Source: Acidimicrobiales bacterium (GTDB lineage: Bacteria; Actinomycetota; Acidimicrobiia; Acidimicrobiales; RAAP-2). Taken from it: DNA of 64,000 nt. Each line of letters opens with the position of its first letter. Positions within the stretch are counted from its first letter, which is position 1. The notes below the pieces were generated by a model. The model was not told the origin of the DNA, did no database searches, and was given only the letters and a program-made list of their open reading frames with translations. Position numbers and translations under genes: made by a program. Where the stretch lies: assembly GCA_015478655.1 (NCBI GenBank), contig JADMIJ010000006.1, positions 1-64,000 on the forward strand. Direction: 5' to 3'. This document shows, one piece after another, positions 37,201 through 45,010 of the stretch.

Positions 37201-37679
37201 AGGCCAACCGGACCTCGGCCCCAGAAGAGGCCGAGGTTATCCGTGGGCTCGTTGAGGATCTCCTAGTCCGATCCTGGACCGACAAGATGGAAAACATCCG
37301 ACCGCTTCGACTATCGGATGTCCTCGTGGTGGCGCCGTACAACGCGCAGGTGGCTCTCCTCGGCAGAACTCTTCCGAACGGAGTTCGCGTCGGCACCGTG
37401 GACCGGTTCCAAGGCCAGGAAGCTCCTGTGGTGATCGTGTCGCTGACGACCTCCAGCAGTGATCAGATCCCCCGCGGGTTCGACTTCCTATACAGCCAAG
37501 AACGCCTCAACGTGGCCGTGTCTCGCGCTCAGGCCCTCACTATTCTTGTTGGATCACCCGCGCTGCTCAGTGTCGCGTGCCGAACCGTGCAACAGCTTCG
37601 ACTCGCCAACGGCCTTTGTCGATTCATCGAGCTCGCGGAGGTGATCCAACCTGAGTGCTGGCAAGAGGCCAGTCCGTGA
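34221..37679 (+). CDS. TM0106-type RecB-like nuclease fused to a Upf1-like SF1 helicase
   Basis: Protein of 1152 residues. The N terminus has a RecB/Cas4-like nuclease (SPSDLVGYLSCPHL, Cys21), with the other iron-sulfur cysteines near residues 216-225 (HCSVCVWRPRC). A helix-hairpin-helix follows (LVPGLSSEQARKLSEHSGI), then an RNase H-like part (LFFDIEGDPYVGEGG, with HLHVYHYASYEPTAL). The C-terminal half is an SF1B helicase: GPPGSGKT (about 766-773), VVDEAGQLS (about 875-883), VGDPRQLSQPSEG, VDRFQGQEAPVVI and FLYSQERLNVAVSRA. The ATG follows GGGGAG. Such fusions process DNA or RNA ends and occur in defence islands. The next gene overlaps it by GTGA. Confidence 0.88.
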   Translation: MYFQDGQLVVSPSDLVGYLSCPHLTELSMVVAQGDLARPHAEDPDLAIVQRRGLEHEAAYLTELETRGLFIESINVDADLRIRVNQTIDALAAGVEVVYQAAFFDNDGSGQAWVGYADFLTKVALPSRLGGYSYEPEDTKLARRVRPSAVLQLCAYAEQLARVQGCVPELIHVVLGGQRRVSLRLAEFGAYFRTVKARFEQVLSNGAATYPTPVEHCSVCVWRPRCDEQRSGDDHLSLVPGLSSEQARKLSEHSGITTVAELAAFSGGAVPGMAGTTMEKLSRQARLLVTARTSSAAIPPYELLQTAEPGIGLGALPDPDPGDLFFDIEGDPYVGEGGIEYLLGVGWIASDGQFAYQAFWGHDEAGEKAAFEAFIDFVTERLAVAPHLHVYHYASYEPTALGRLMGRHATREQEVDDLLRGGVLVDLYRVARQGLCVGTPSYSLKKLEALYMSARTDAITDAGSSIVEYERWLDTSDDAILADLEAYNRVDCDSTRLLRDWLEERRPEYEATFGLAPSRPLAADSHASEGVTAEISENAELKVRLGELADASDVTSARAVRLLGELLDWYRREDKPKWWRFFDRVLRCDADDLLLDPEAISGLEYVGEAGRVARSILHRYRFDPDQPYKLSVGQEVLDPSTERQRIDEGSGPPRPGELVFLDPIEGVLDLRRGERSAAPHPEHLVPGGPLRTVQQREALRRLARAVLEGGIDGPGAYRAVRDLLLRRPPRRSDLAGGALQESGEDTVSASLRIAGHLDGGCLAIQGPPGSGKTSTAAQLVVELVRAGRTVGLTANSHAVITHLLETVMRCAKEQGVPLRASQKAEDGQALNHPGVTRRTDNADMASDLDQGTNVIAGTAWLFSRPEFDQRLDYLVVDEAGQLSLANVCAVGTAAKNLVLVGDPRQLSQPSEGTHPPGAGTSGLDHLLGDAATIPPDIGIFLDHTHRLHPAICTFISEIVYEDRLQSLPGCEHQAIGGAGPLGGSGLRWVPVDHQANRTSAPEEAEVIRGLVEDLLVRSWTDKMENIRPLRLSDVLVVAPYNAQVALLGRTLPNGVRVGTVDRFQGQEAPVVIVSLTTSSSDQIPRGFDFLYSQERLNVAVSRAQALTILVGSPALLSVACRTVQQLRLANGLCRFIELAEVIQPECWQEASP

Positions 37680-38317
37680 GTAAGTGGGCCAAGCTGACGA
37701 CGGATCAAGTGCTAGGCAGCTCCTGCGCTGCGCTGTCGCAATCCGAACAGGGTTGGAACGACCTATGTGGCGGTGAGGATTCACTTCGCCAATGGAATGG
37801 CCTCAAGTCGATGATCACAGCTGCCCGCACGACGACTTGGATCTTGCAGAAGCTCTCCTCTCGGGAATCTACTTTTGACGCTTGGTACGCACCAATTCAG
37901 GATGAGATGGCCGCCGACGAGTTGTTGCGTTACTTCCACCGATTGCGCACCGTAATTGAAAAGGAGGGCATGCCCCAGCCAATTATTGCCACGGTGGAGT
38001 TTCTCGAACCCGCCAACGGTGTCGTCGCGACGGCAGAGGTGGGTGTGGGGGAAGACCAGTTTGGGCTGTGGATTCATGGCGTCCTAGACAAGGGCCCGCA
38101 GCGAAGGTCGGCCGAAGTTGCGGCAGCGAGGGCTGCCACCCACCATCGGCTTCGCGACGTGCGATTGCCAGACCCACCTGCCCATCATCAGGGCCAGCTT
38201 CTCGAGGACCGCAGCATCGAATACCTCGGGCGCCGTTACCTGGACTACCTCGATGTGCGAATAGTCAGGCCGGCATGCGAGACCTTTGGCAAGCGCTCCC
38301 AACGCAACGAGGGCTGA
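37676..38317 (+). CDS. Protein of unknown function co-translated with the nuclease-helicase
   Basis: Protein of 213 residues starting at a GTG that overlaps the nuclease-helicase stop (GTGA). I recognise no domain. The N-terminal half is helical (SKWAKLTTDQVLG, MITAARTTTWILQKL, DELLRYFHRLRTVIEKEG). Then come strands (QPIIATVEFLEPANGVVATAEVGVG, FGLWIHGVLD) and a C-terminal helix ending with charged residues. No signal peptide or membrane segment. The overlap indicates that it works with the nuclease-helicase as a two-gene system. Its 3' end converges on the PLD-SNF2 helicase gene, 59 bp away. Confidence 0.65.
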   Translation: MSKWAKLTTDQVLGSSCAALSQSEQGWNDLCGGEDSLRQWNGLKSMITAARTTTWILQKLSSRESTFDAWYAPIQDEMAADELLRYFHRLRTVIEKEGMPQPIIATVEFLEPANGVVATAEVGVGEDQFGLWIHGVLDKGPQRRSAEVAAARAATHHRLRDVRLPDPPAHHQGQLLEDRSIEYLGRRYLDYLDVRIVRPACETFGKRSQRNEG

Positions 38318-38376
38318 GCACTGGGGATAGGAATTCCAATTCTCTTCGACCGGTTTGCGACTTCGCCCCTGGCTTT

Positions 38377-41300
38377 CTACAGCTTGTCTCCAAGTGAAAA
38401 CTCGCCGATTTGTTCAGCAATCGTCACGACCGTCCCGTTGCCTGCGAGGTTGCTGCCAACCCCGGCACGCATGAGCACAAGGTCGAATAGCGGATCGCCG
38501 TAACTAAGGAGTCGCACCTCGGGGGAGTTTTCGTCCAGAACAATCCGGTCGAACGTGACGGCTATCTTGTTCCCGCTCTCGTCCTCCACGAGCCACGCTC
38601 CATCGATCATGGGGTGCTCGGAAAGCTGCTCCCTGGTCGCAGGGGAGTCCAGAAGGATTCGCTGAACGTCTTCGAGCGTCACGACGGGCGAAAGGATTCC
38701 CGCCGCTGGGTCCACGTCGTCGTTATTGAAGATGGTCACCGTGACAGCCTGCGCCTCCGCTTTATGGATCTCGTTCAGCAACTGCTGGACGATTTGTTCC
38801 ACGGATTGATCGGGTAGGAGTTGCGGTGCGTCCCCGCTGCTCTCCTCTGGTCCCATTTCGTATTGAACGATGGCGTCCTCAACGCTGGCGAGGACCGGCT
38901 GGGCCGGCCCCACTACCCAGGAGAAGCCGTCGTGCCCGGCGGCGATGCCCTTATAGATCTGCTCCTCGATGGTGTTCTGGTAAAACAGGTTGGTGACCTC
39001 GACAATCGGCTTGCCGTTGATGCGGTCGAGCCGACCGATGCGCTGTTCGACCCGCATGAAGTTCCACGGCATGTCGTAGTTGATGAGCCGCCCACAGGTC
39101 TGGAGGTTGAGCCCCTCGGAGAGGGCATCCGTGCCGACCAGGATCTTGATCTCGTTTCCCTCCTGGAACAGCCGCTTGGTCTCCTTCTTCGTGACATCGA
39201 TCCATTCGCCGGTCTCAGGGTGACGCCTCCGCCCACCGGAGCCGGAGTACGACATCACCCGGGATCCGTAGGCGGTAGACAGCTGATCGACGACGTAGTT
39301 CATCGTGTCCGCGTATTGGGTGAAGATGAGCACGGTGTCGTGGCCGGACTTGAAAGATGCGTCGATGTACTTGTGGAGACGGTCCATCTTCGACTCGTCC
39401 GCGGGCAGATCGGTCAGGTCTTTGATGAATTGGTTCAGTTCCCAAATCTCGTTCTCAAGCTCCTGGATAGGGGTTTGCTCCAGATCCTCCAGGTCGAGAG
39501 GGAGGGTCGGGTTGGCCATTACGTCGTCGTCATCCAGCAGGTTTGAGGCGGTGAGCTTTCCTTCGAGGACGTCCCGCCGGCGCTCAAGCGACAGGCGGAT
39601 CGACTGGAAGGACGAAGTGAGGCGGCGGCGGTAGACGGTCATAATGAACCCGAGCGCCTTTTGGGCCTGGCTCCCATGCATGTACCGGTTGTACGAGCGC
39701 TTGATGTAGGACCGAATCCGCTCGTACAGCTCCCATTCCTCGTCGGTCATGCGGATGAATTTGTCCTCGACCCTCCGCTCGGGGATGACGGTACCTGGCG
39801 GCAGCAGCCCGGCGTCCTCGTACGCGCGGAGCGTCACACGGGTGTTTCGGAAGACCCGCTCCCGCATTGGGTTGTTCGTCAGCAACCAAGTCGTGACCCA
39901 CGGTTGAAGCTCAGGGCCGAGGCCCTTCGCTTTCGACTGTGTGAGGCCGGTCTCTGCGACTTGCCGTACCCAAAGGGCTTCGGCAATGCCAAGCTCAGAA
40001 TCGATCTTCTCGTCAAGAACCCGGTCGGTCCGAGCAGCGGAGTCCGACAGGCTGTCGTGCGCCATGACTGTCAGGAAGCCCCAGTGGCGTCGCTCGAAGT
40101 CCTCCCGCAGTTCATCGAAGTAGCGAATGAACTCCTTCGAGGACTCTCCCCAGTGACCAGGGAGGCCGAGCAGCTCAACCAAATCCCATGCCTCATGAGG
40201 GTGCATCTGCATCGGCGTGGCCGAGGCGAGGAACAGAGCCCTGTACGCGTTGTTGTCCCTCAGTGCTTGGAGCAGTCTCAGAAGCTGGTTGGGTGTGCCG
40301 TTCGTCTTGCCTCCACTGCGTCGTGCGTGATGGGCCTCGTCGACCAATACGACGTCCCACGGACCCGCAGCAAGGACTTCTCGGATCCTGTCGCGCCGCC
40401 GTGCCAGATGTGACGAGGCGAGCACGATCGGAAACGCCGCCCATGGGGTGCCAGACGATGACACGACCTTGTTGTCGGGGTCGATGAACTCTCCACCCTC
40501 GTACCGATTGACCCGCAGGTTTAGCTTCTCGCTCAACTCCTCCTGCCACTGGCGGAGCACGGCGGCAGGAACGAGGAGAAGGAACCGCTCAGCTTTCCCG
40601 GACAAGAGAAGCTCCCGGATGATGAAACCGGCCTCGATGGTCTTCCCCAAGCCCACCTCGTCAGCGAGGAAGTATCCACGCGGCCATGTCTCCACTGCCC
40701 TGCGGACGAGAGAGGTCTGGTGAGGGAGCGGCTCGACCCCGGCGGTCGCCATCCCCACGTACGAGCCGCCACCGACTCGGGGAGCCTCGGCAAGCTCGAC
40801 CAGCCGAGGATCTAGCTCAACCGGAAAAGCCGGCAGCGAGGCAACAATTCGATGTTCCTCCGGGTCAGGTCCAATTGGTGGAAAGTCGCCCTTGGCCCAC
40901 TTGATGAGTTCGTCTCGAACGGCATCGTGCAGACTTAGGACTTTCCAACCCTCGTCGGGCCGGTCACGCCAGTGCGCATCAAACAGGGCCACAAGACCGG
41001 CGCCGATGTCATCCCAGGTCTCGGTCCGCCAGGTCGGCGCTGCGGCGAACGTCTCATGGTTGCCGACCCAACCCTGCCAGGTTTCATTGTCCGACCCGAT
41101 GAATGCGACCCGGTCGGCCGGGTCCGTGCAGTCTGTGAAGATCCCGTATTTTGAATGAAAGTACTTCGTCGCCTCAGCTAACCGATACGGCCTGCCCGTG
41201 GCCGGATCAACTGGGACGCCGACTCGAATTTCAAGACGGCCCTCCTTGACAAGCCAACCCAGCACGTTCCGCCGATGTTCGGCGATCACGTGCTTGGCCT

Positions 41301-41625
41301 CGCCCATTGCGTCAGACCGAAGCAACACCCGCGCCACGGCGTCCGAAAGGGGCTCTCCCCGGTCAATCGCTTCGACGTCATCTGGATCGAGTTGTGCGCC
41401 GACGATGAGCCGCATCACCCCACCGTTCGCGACAAAACTCGACAGGCCCGCCGCAGCAAGGCTGAGCGCGGACGAGGTGAAGTAGCCCGCCATTCGGTCG
41501 TAGGCGCTGGACCGCTCCAAAAGTGGCACATAGAAACCGGTGACACGATCGTCCTCAGCCGACCAGGTTCCCTTCCAACCGACCCGGTGCCAGTAGTCGT
41601 AGAAGCCCTCGGGTATGGGCGTCAT
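38377..41625 (-). CDS. PLD-like nuclease fused to a SNF2-family helicase (DISARM/BREX-like)
   Basis: Protein of 1082 residues. Residues 30-220 form a phospholipase D-like domain with HSKYGIF (157-163) and FIGSDNETWQGW (176-187), a single HKD site. The rest is a SNF2/SF2 helicase: motif I ADEVGLGKT (321-329), motif II VDEAHH (428-433), motif III ASATPMQMHP (467-476), and in the second lobe ILVGTDALSEGLNLQTCGRLINYD with motif VI RVEQRIGRLDRI. It is the last gene of the DUF499-small protein-methylase-helicase operon, three bases after the methylase stop. Similar proteins are labelled BrxHII or DrmD-like. It probably translocates on non-self DNA; cleavage by the PLD part is inferred. Confidence 0.9.
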   Translation of the reverse strand: MTPIPEGFYDYWHRVGWKGTWSAEDDRVTGFYVPLLERSSAYDRMAGYFTSSALSLAAAGLSSFVANGGVMRLIVGAQLDPDDVEAIDRGEPLSDAVARVLLRSDAMGEAKHVIAEHRRNVLGWLVKEGRLEIRVGVPVDPATGRPYRLAEATKYFHSKYGIFTDCTDPADRVAFIGSDNETWQGWVGNHETFAAAPTWRTETWDDIGAGLVALFDAHWRDRPDEGWKVLSLHDAVRDELIKWAKGDFPPIGPDPEEHRIVASLPAFPVELDPRLVELAEAPRVGGGSYVGMATAGVEPLPHQTSLVRRAVETWPRGYFLADEVGLGKTIEAGFIIRELLLSGKAERFLLLVPAAVLRQWQEELSEKLNLRVNRYEGGEFIDPDNKVVSSSGTPWAAFPIVLASSHLARRRDRIREVLAAGPWDVVLVDEAHHARRSGGKTNGTPNQLLRLLQALRDNNAYRALFLASATPMQMHPHEAWDLVELLGLPGHWGESSKEFIRYFDELREDFERRHWGFLTVMAHDSLSDSAARTDRVLDEKIDSELGIAEALWVRQVAETGLTQSKAKGLGPELQPWVTTWLLTNNPMRERVFRNTRVTLRAYEDAGLLPPGTVIPERRVEDKFIRMTDEEWELYERIRSYIKRSYNRYMHGSQAQKALGFIMTVYRRRLTSSFQSIRLSLERRRDVLEGKLTASNLLDDDDVMANPTLPLDLEDLEQTPIQELENEIWELNQFIKDLTDLPADESKMDRLHKYIDASFKSGHDTVLIFTQYADTMNYVVDQLSTAYGSRVMSYSGSGGRRRHPETGEWIDVTKKETKRLFQEGNEIKILVGTDALSEGLNLQTCGRLINYDMPWNFMRVEQRIGRLDRINGKPIVEVTNLFYQNTIEEQIYKGIAAGHDGFSWVVGPAQPVLASVEDAIVQYEMGPEESSGDAPQLLPDQSVEQIVQQLLNEIHKAEAQAVTVTIFNNDDVDPAAGILSPVVTLEDVQRILLDSPATREQLSEHPMIDGAWLVEDESGNKIAVTFDRIVLDENSPEVRLLSYGDPLFDLVLMRAGVGSNLAGNGTVVTIAEQIGEFSLGDKL

Positions 41626-41628
41626 GAC

Positions 41629-44538
41629 CTAGACCTCAAGATCGAGGCGGCCGGACCACTCTTCTGGTACCTCGATGTCCGGGAAGTATGCAGTGACGAG
41701 CCCGTCAAGCAATCCAGCCTCTGGACGTACCCAATTTCCCTTTGTCTTGGTCCGTGGGATGGCGTGCACAAGACCCTGGACACACGCAGTGAAGCGGTTA
41801 TCACCAGCCAGACCGGCCCGGTCAATCAACACTTTTGCGTCCGCAAGACCATCCTGTTCTGCGACATAGAGAACGGTGTGGACAGCATCTATGACGGGTC
41901 CGCCAAACGACTCGGCGGCAGGCCGGACCCCCGGCTTATCGTCCCCTCGGCGGCGGAGGCGCTCGTCCGGCCCACATAGCGTGACGGTGCCCGATCTCGT
42001 GGTGAGGATCTTGTCAGCTTCCAGCTCGCTCACGTCGAGACCACCGACGGCCAAGGCCAGCCTGCGGGCCTCATCGAAGGGGAAGCTCACTGCCCGGAAA
42101 GTCGACCACGCCAGAAGAACGAAGTCCGTCAGCGGGTCTAGCTCCACCGGCCTTCCGATTAGGGCCAGCCGCTGCATGCGAACAACCTCTTCGCGAGCTG
42201 CGTCAAGAGCCTCTTCGGGGCGAAGGAGCCGGGATTTGCCGAATTCATCAGCCTCCGAGGAGTAAACCGGCCAGTGGGCCGAAATAACCGAGAGGGCTGG
42301 CCCGTAGGTCGAGAGCAGAAGATCTACCCCTGATATTCCAGCGGCAGAAAAGCGACTTACGGCGTCCTTGGCAGCTTGACGGACTTCGCCCTCAAGGTCC
42401 TCGAAATATGGAGTTCCTCCCGAATGGTCTTCTCGTTTGCGGCAGACGAGCATGATGGTCGAGGCCGCGGCGTTCATCTTGGCTTGGTGGAGCGATTGCT
42501 CCGACTCTGTATTGACGGGCCACGATGATTCGATGGTGAACCCAGCCTCCATCAGTGCCATGCCAAGGGTGTCCCAAGCCTCGGCACGTTTGTGTGTGAA
42601 CATGACCGTCATCACGCCATCGTCGCGCAGCACCCGGTTGCACTCGGCGAAGATGGACTGCATTTTGGCTTGATAGTCGGCGACAGCAAGGGACTTCTTC
42701 TTGCGCCCTGAGTCAGCGAAGCGGGCGACGTTTGCGACTGCCTCGTTCTTGGCGTCGGCCAGACCACCCGGCATGAGGTCTGGCCAGATCGCTCCCACAG
42801 TGTGCTGCTCCCACACTCCAAAGAAGTCCGACAGTTCCGCGTACATTACGTTGTCGTAGTACGGGGGGTCGATACATACCAACGTTTGCGAGCTCGACTC
42901 CACTCCAGCCAGATTCCCGGCATTGCCGCGTGTGACTGTCACACTGCCGGGTACCGGAAAGTCCAACTCGACCCTGTCGGCAAAATGGGCATCCGAAGGG
43001 ACGAGGAGGTCCGCAATCCCCTCATATGCACCGACCAGCTGTTCAAGACACCAGGGATACAACTCCCGAGCGCCTTCGAACTCCGCATAGGTCCACTTGA
43101 AGGCCAAGTCGTGACGCTCGAACACCGAGCGCATGGTCGTTCGGCTTGCGTGCCAGGAAGCCAGAATCGCGTCGAAATTGAGAGCTTTGCCTTGCATCAG
43201 AGCGAGTAAACCGAGAACGGCATCGGCGCGCTCAGGCGGGAGGACTTCCCGAACCTCCGGTATCAGCCGCCTGAACTCTTCAACGAAGGTTCCGTGGACA
43301 AGAAGTTGCCTCGGCGAGAACATGTCATGCCAGTGGATCATCCCGTAGTTGAGTGGTTCCCTGGTCTTGTTACCCTCTGGAATCGCCTCTGAAGGAATGA
43401 TCCCATCGGCCAGCCATTCCGCCTTACAAGCGGAGAACGCTGTCTCGGCCGCCTCTATTGCATGCAAGTCGGTTTCATTCGGAGGTCTGAACGTCCGAAT
43501 CCACTTGGCGCGGCCGTTTCCGGGGTATCGAACAGAAACCGCATAGAGGATGCTACCCATCCGACCGGCTTGCGCCTCTGCCTTTATGTACTCTCCATTG
43601 ATGGTAAGCCCATCCCATGGAGAGATTGCGGCGCCGCCGGCAACTGTTCCCTTGTCGGGATTCGAGTTGACCGCATCCTCGCCAAACAGAATCTCAAACA
43701 CCGGATGATCTAGCTCGGCGTCGATATGGTGGGTGAGCAGCCGGACAGCCGCTTTCTTCCCTGCTTCCTTTGACAGCCACCAGTTGGGTGCCAGCGGAAC
43801 GATCTTCTCACTGCGTGGACATTTGATCGTTCGAGCAAAAAGGTACGAATTGTTGTTGCTGTTGTCCGGTAGAGCGAAATAAGGAACTAGACGCGTACGC
43901 ACCCGGCCGACAAGTGCCTCTCCCCATTGTCGAAGGTCGTCTTGGAGTGACAGCCCAAGTCTCGTGGTTACTTCGAGTCCAGCGCGAAGAACGCAGGCGG
44001 CTACGGAATTTAAGTCATTCGCGGTGGTGGACAGTCCATACCGGGCAGCTTCGTACGGGATGGAACCACCACCGGCGGTGGGGTCAATGACATCGGGAAG
44101 TTCGCCCCAGGTCCAAATCAAAATGGCCTGCCAAAGGGCAAGATCGCTCGTTGACGGCGAATTCTTGAACGCCTGCTTATACCCGTACGCCTTCGCTCCA
44201 AGAGTGATTCCGCTGGCAGTGGCTTCAGCGATCCGCGCCTTCGCTGCGACAGGATCGCCCCAAATGCCCATTAGCTTCATAGCCCAACGTCGATACTTGT
44301 CTGCGTCAGACAACTCAGGTCGATCGCTGAACGTGGTGGCCAGCTCTGGCGTCCAAGTGGGCAAGAGGCTTGCTAGCACCGTTCCGGCGGACGCAGCGAG
44401 CGGTCTTCTAGCCCACCACACATGGAGCGTCTTGAGCTTCGGGAACTGTCCTGGAATCGGAGCGGACTCCCGCCGAGACTCGATCCCCAGCTCCTCAATC
44501 GGGAACCAGTCTTCGATGAGGACGCGAGGCCGCGTCAC
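41629..44538 (-). CDS. DUF1156-type DNA methylase (PglX1-like adenine methyltransferase)
   Basis: Protein of 969 residues. The N terminus, LIEDWFPIEELGIESRRE, then KTLHVWWARRPLAASAGTVLA, is the DUF1156 signature. The SAM-binding block is VIDPTAGGGSIPYEA (150-164) and the catalytic block is CIDPPYYDNVMYAELSDFF (about 556-574), a DPPY motif of amino-methyltransferases acting on N6-adenine or N4-cytosine. A later DDGVMTVMFTHKRAEAWDTL continues the methylase core. The C-terminal 250 residues are helical. Type 3 BREX methylases (PglXI) share this DUF1156 layout. It would mark self DNA. Parts of the gene (around 43.3-44.4 kb) are visibly less GC-rich than the chromosome on the left. Confidence 0.9.
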   Translation of the reverse strand: MTRPRVLIEDWFPIEELGIESRRESAPIPGQFPKLKTLHVWWARRPLAASAGTVLASLLPTWTPELATTFSDRPELSDADKYRRWAMKLMGIWGDPVAAKARIAEATASGITLGAKAYGYKQAFKNSPSTSDLALWQAILIWTWGELPDVIDPTAGGGSIPYEAARYGLSTTANDLNSVAACVLRAGLEVTTRLGLSLQDDLRQWGEALVGRVRTRLVPYFALPDNSNNNSYLFARTIKCPRSEKIVPLAPNWWLSKEAGKKAAVRLLTHHIDAELDHPVFEILFGEDAVNSNPDKGTVAGGAAISPWDGLTINGEYIKAEAQAGRMGSILYAVSVRYPGNGRAKWIRTFRPPNETDLHAIEAAETAFSACKAEWLADGIIPSEAIPEGNKTREPLNYGMIHWHDMFSPRQLLVHGTFVEEFRRLIPEVREVLPPERADAVLGLLALMQGKALNFDAILASWHASRTTMRSVFERHDLAFKWTYAEFEGARELYPWCLEQLVGAYEGIADLLVPSDAHFADRVELDFPVPGSVTVTRGNAGNLAGVESSSQTLVCIDPPYYDNVMYAELSDFFGVWEQHTVGAIWPDLMPGGLADAKNEAVANVARFADSGRKKKSLAVADYQAKMQSIFAECNRVLRDDGVMTVMFTHKRAEAWDTLGMALMEAGFTIESSWPVNTESEQSLHQAKMNAAASTIMLVCRKREDHSGGTPYFEDLEGEVRQAAKDAVSRFSAAGISGVDLLLSTYGPALSVISAHWPVYSSEADEFGKSRLLRPEEALDAAREEVVRMQRLALIGRPVELDPLTDFVLLAWSTFRAVSFPFDEARRLALAVGGLDVSELEADKILTTRSGTVTLCGPDERLRRRGDDKPGVRPAAESFGGPVIDAVHTVLYVAEQDGLADAKVLIDRAGLAGDNRFTACVQGLVHAIPRTKTKGNWVRPEAGLLDGLVTAYFPDIEVPEEWSGRLDLEV

Positions 44539-44548
44539 GACGACTCCT

Positions 44549-45010
44549 TCACGAAGTGATACCTGTGCGGCCGTCGTCCGCCAATAGGATTCTGAGAGCG
44601 CGCCTTGCCCGCTGCGCGATTGGGCCGGTGATCCGAGCGAACCAGTAGTACGCCTCCTCAGCGCTCATGGCGGAGATGCCAGCGAGGATGGCGTGTCGCC
44701 GACTGGACTTCGTGATCGGCTCGATGGCTATCAAGGCGAGCGCAAGCCGCACCCCGGCCGGCTCTTCAAGAGGAATGGGCTTGCGACGACCCGGTGAGAG
44801 TTTCGTGCGCGGCTGGTGGGATTCTCTCAGAGCTTGTTGGAGTATGTCTGAAACGCCAGGAACCTCATCGGACCGGAGGTGGGCGAGGCGTTTGGGAGGT
44901 ATTGCGGCGCTGCCATTGGTCTCTTCGAGCCGGAGACCGTACTCGTCACTTGAAACGGGCTCCACGATGATCCGAAAGCCCCGGATCTTGGACTGCTGGA
45001 TGGCGCTCAT
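44549..45010 (-). CDS. Small protein of the DUF499/DUF1156 defence operon
   Basis: Protein of 153 residues between the ATPase and methylase genes, overlapping the ATPase stop by ATGA and ending ten bases before the methylase start. The N-terminal half is strand-rich (SKIRGFRIIVEPVSSDEYGLRLEE). The C-terminal half is helical (GVRLALALIAIEPITKSSRRHAILAGISAMSAEEAYYWFARIT and RARRALRILLADDG). Small uncharacterised proteins occupy the same slot in related operons. No catalytic motif is visible. A subunit of the ATPase-methylase complex is the simplest guess. Confidence 0.72.
   Translation of the reverse strand: MSAIQQSKIRGFRIIVEPVSSDEYGLRLEETNGSAAIPPKRLAHLRSDEVPGVSDILQQALRESHQPRTKLSPGRRKPIPLEEPAGVRLALALIAIEPITKSSRRHAILAGISAMSAEEAYYWFARITGPIAQRARRALRILLADDGRTGITS

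Noticed and set aside
42850-44538. Type I restriction-modification HsdM/HsdS set
   Set aside because: The DUF1156 N terminus and DPPY methylase differ from HsdM, and there is no HsdS or HsdR in the window.
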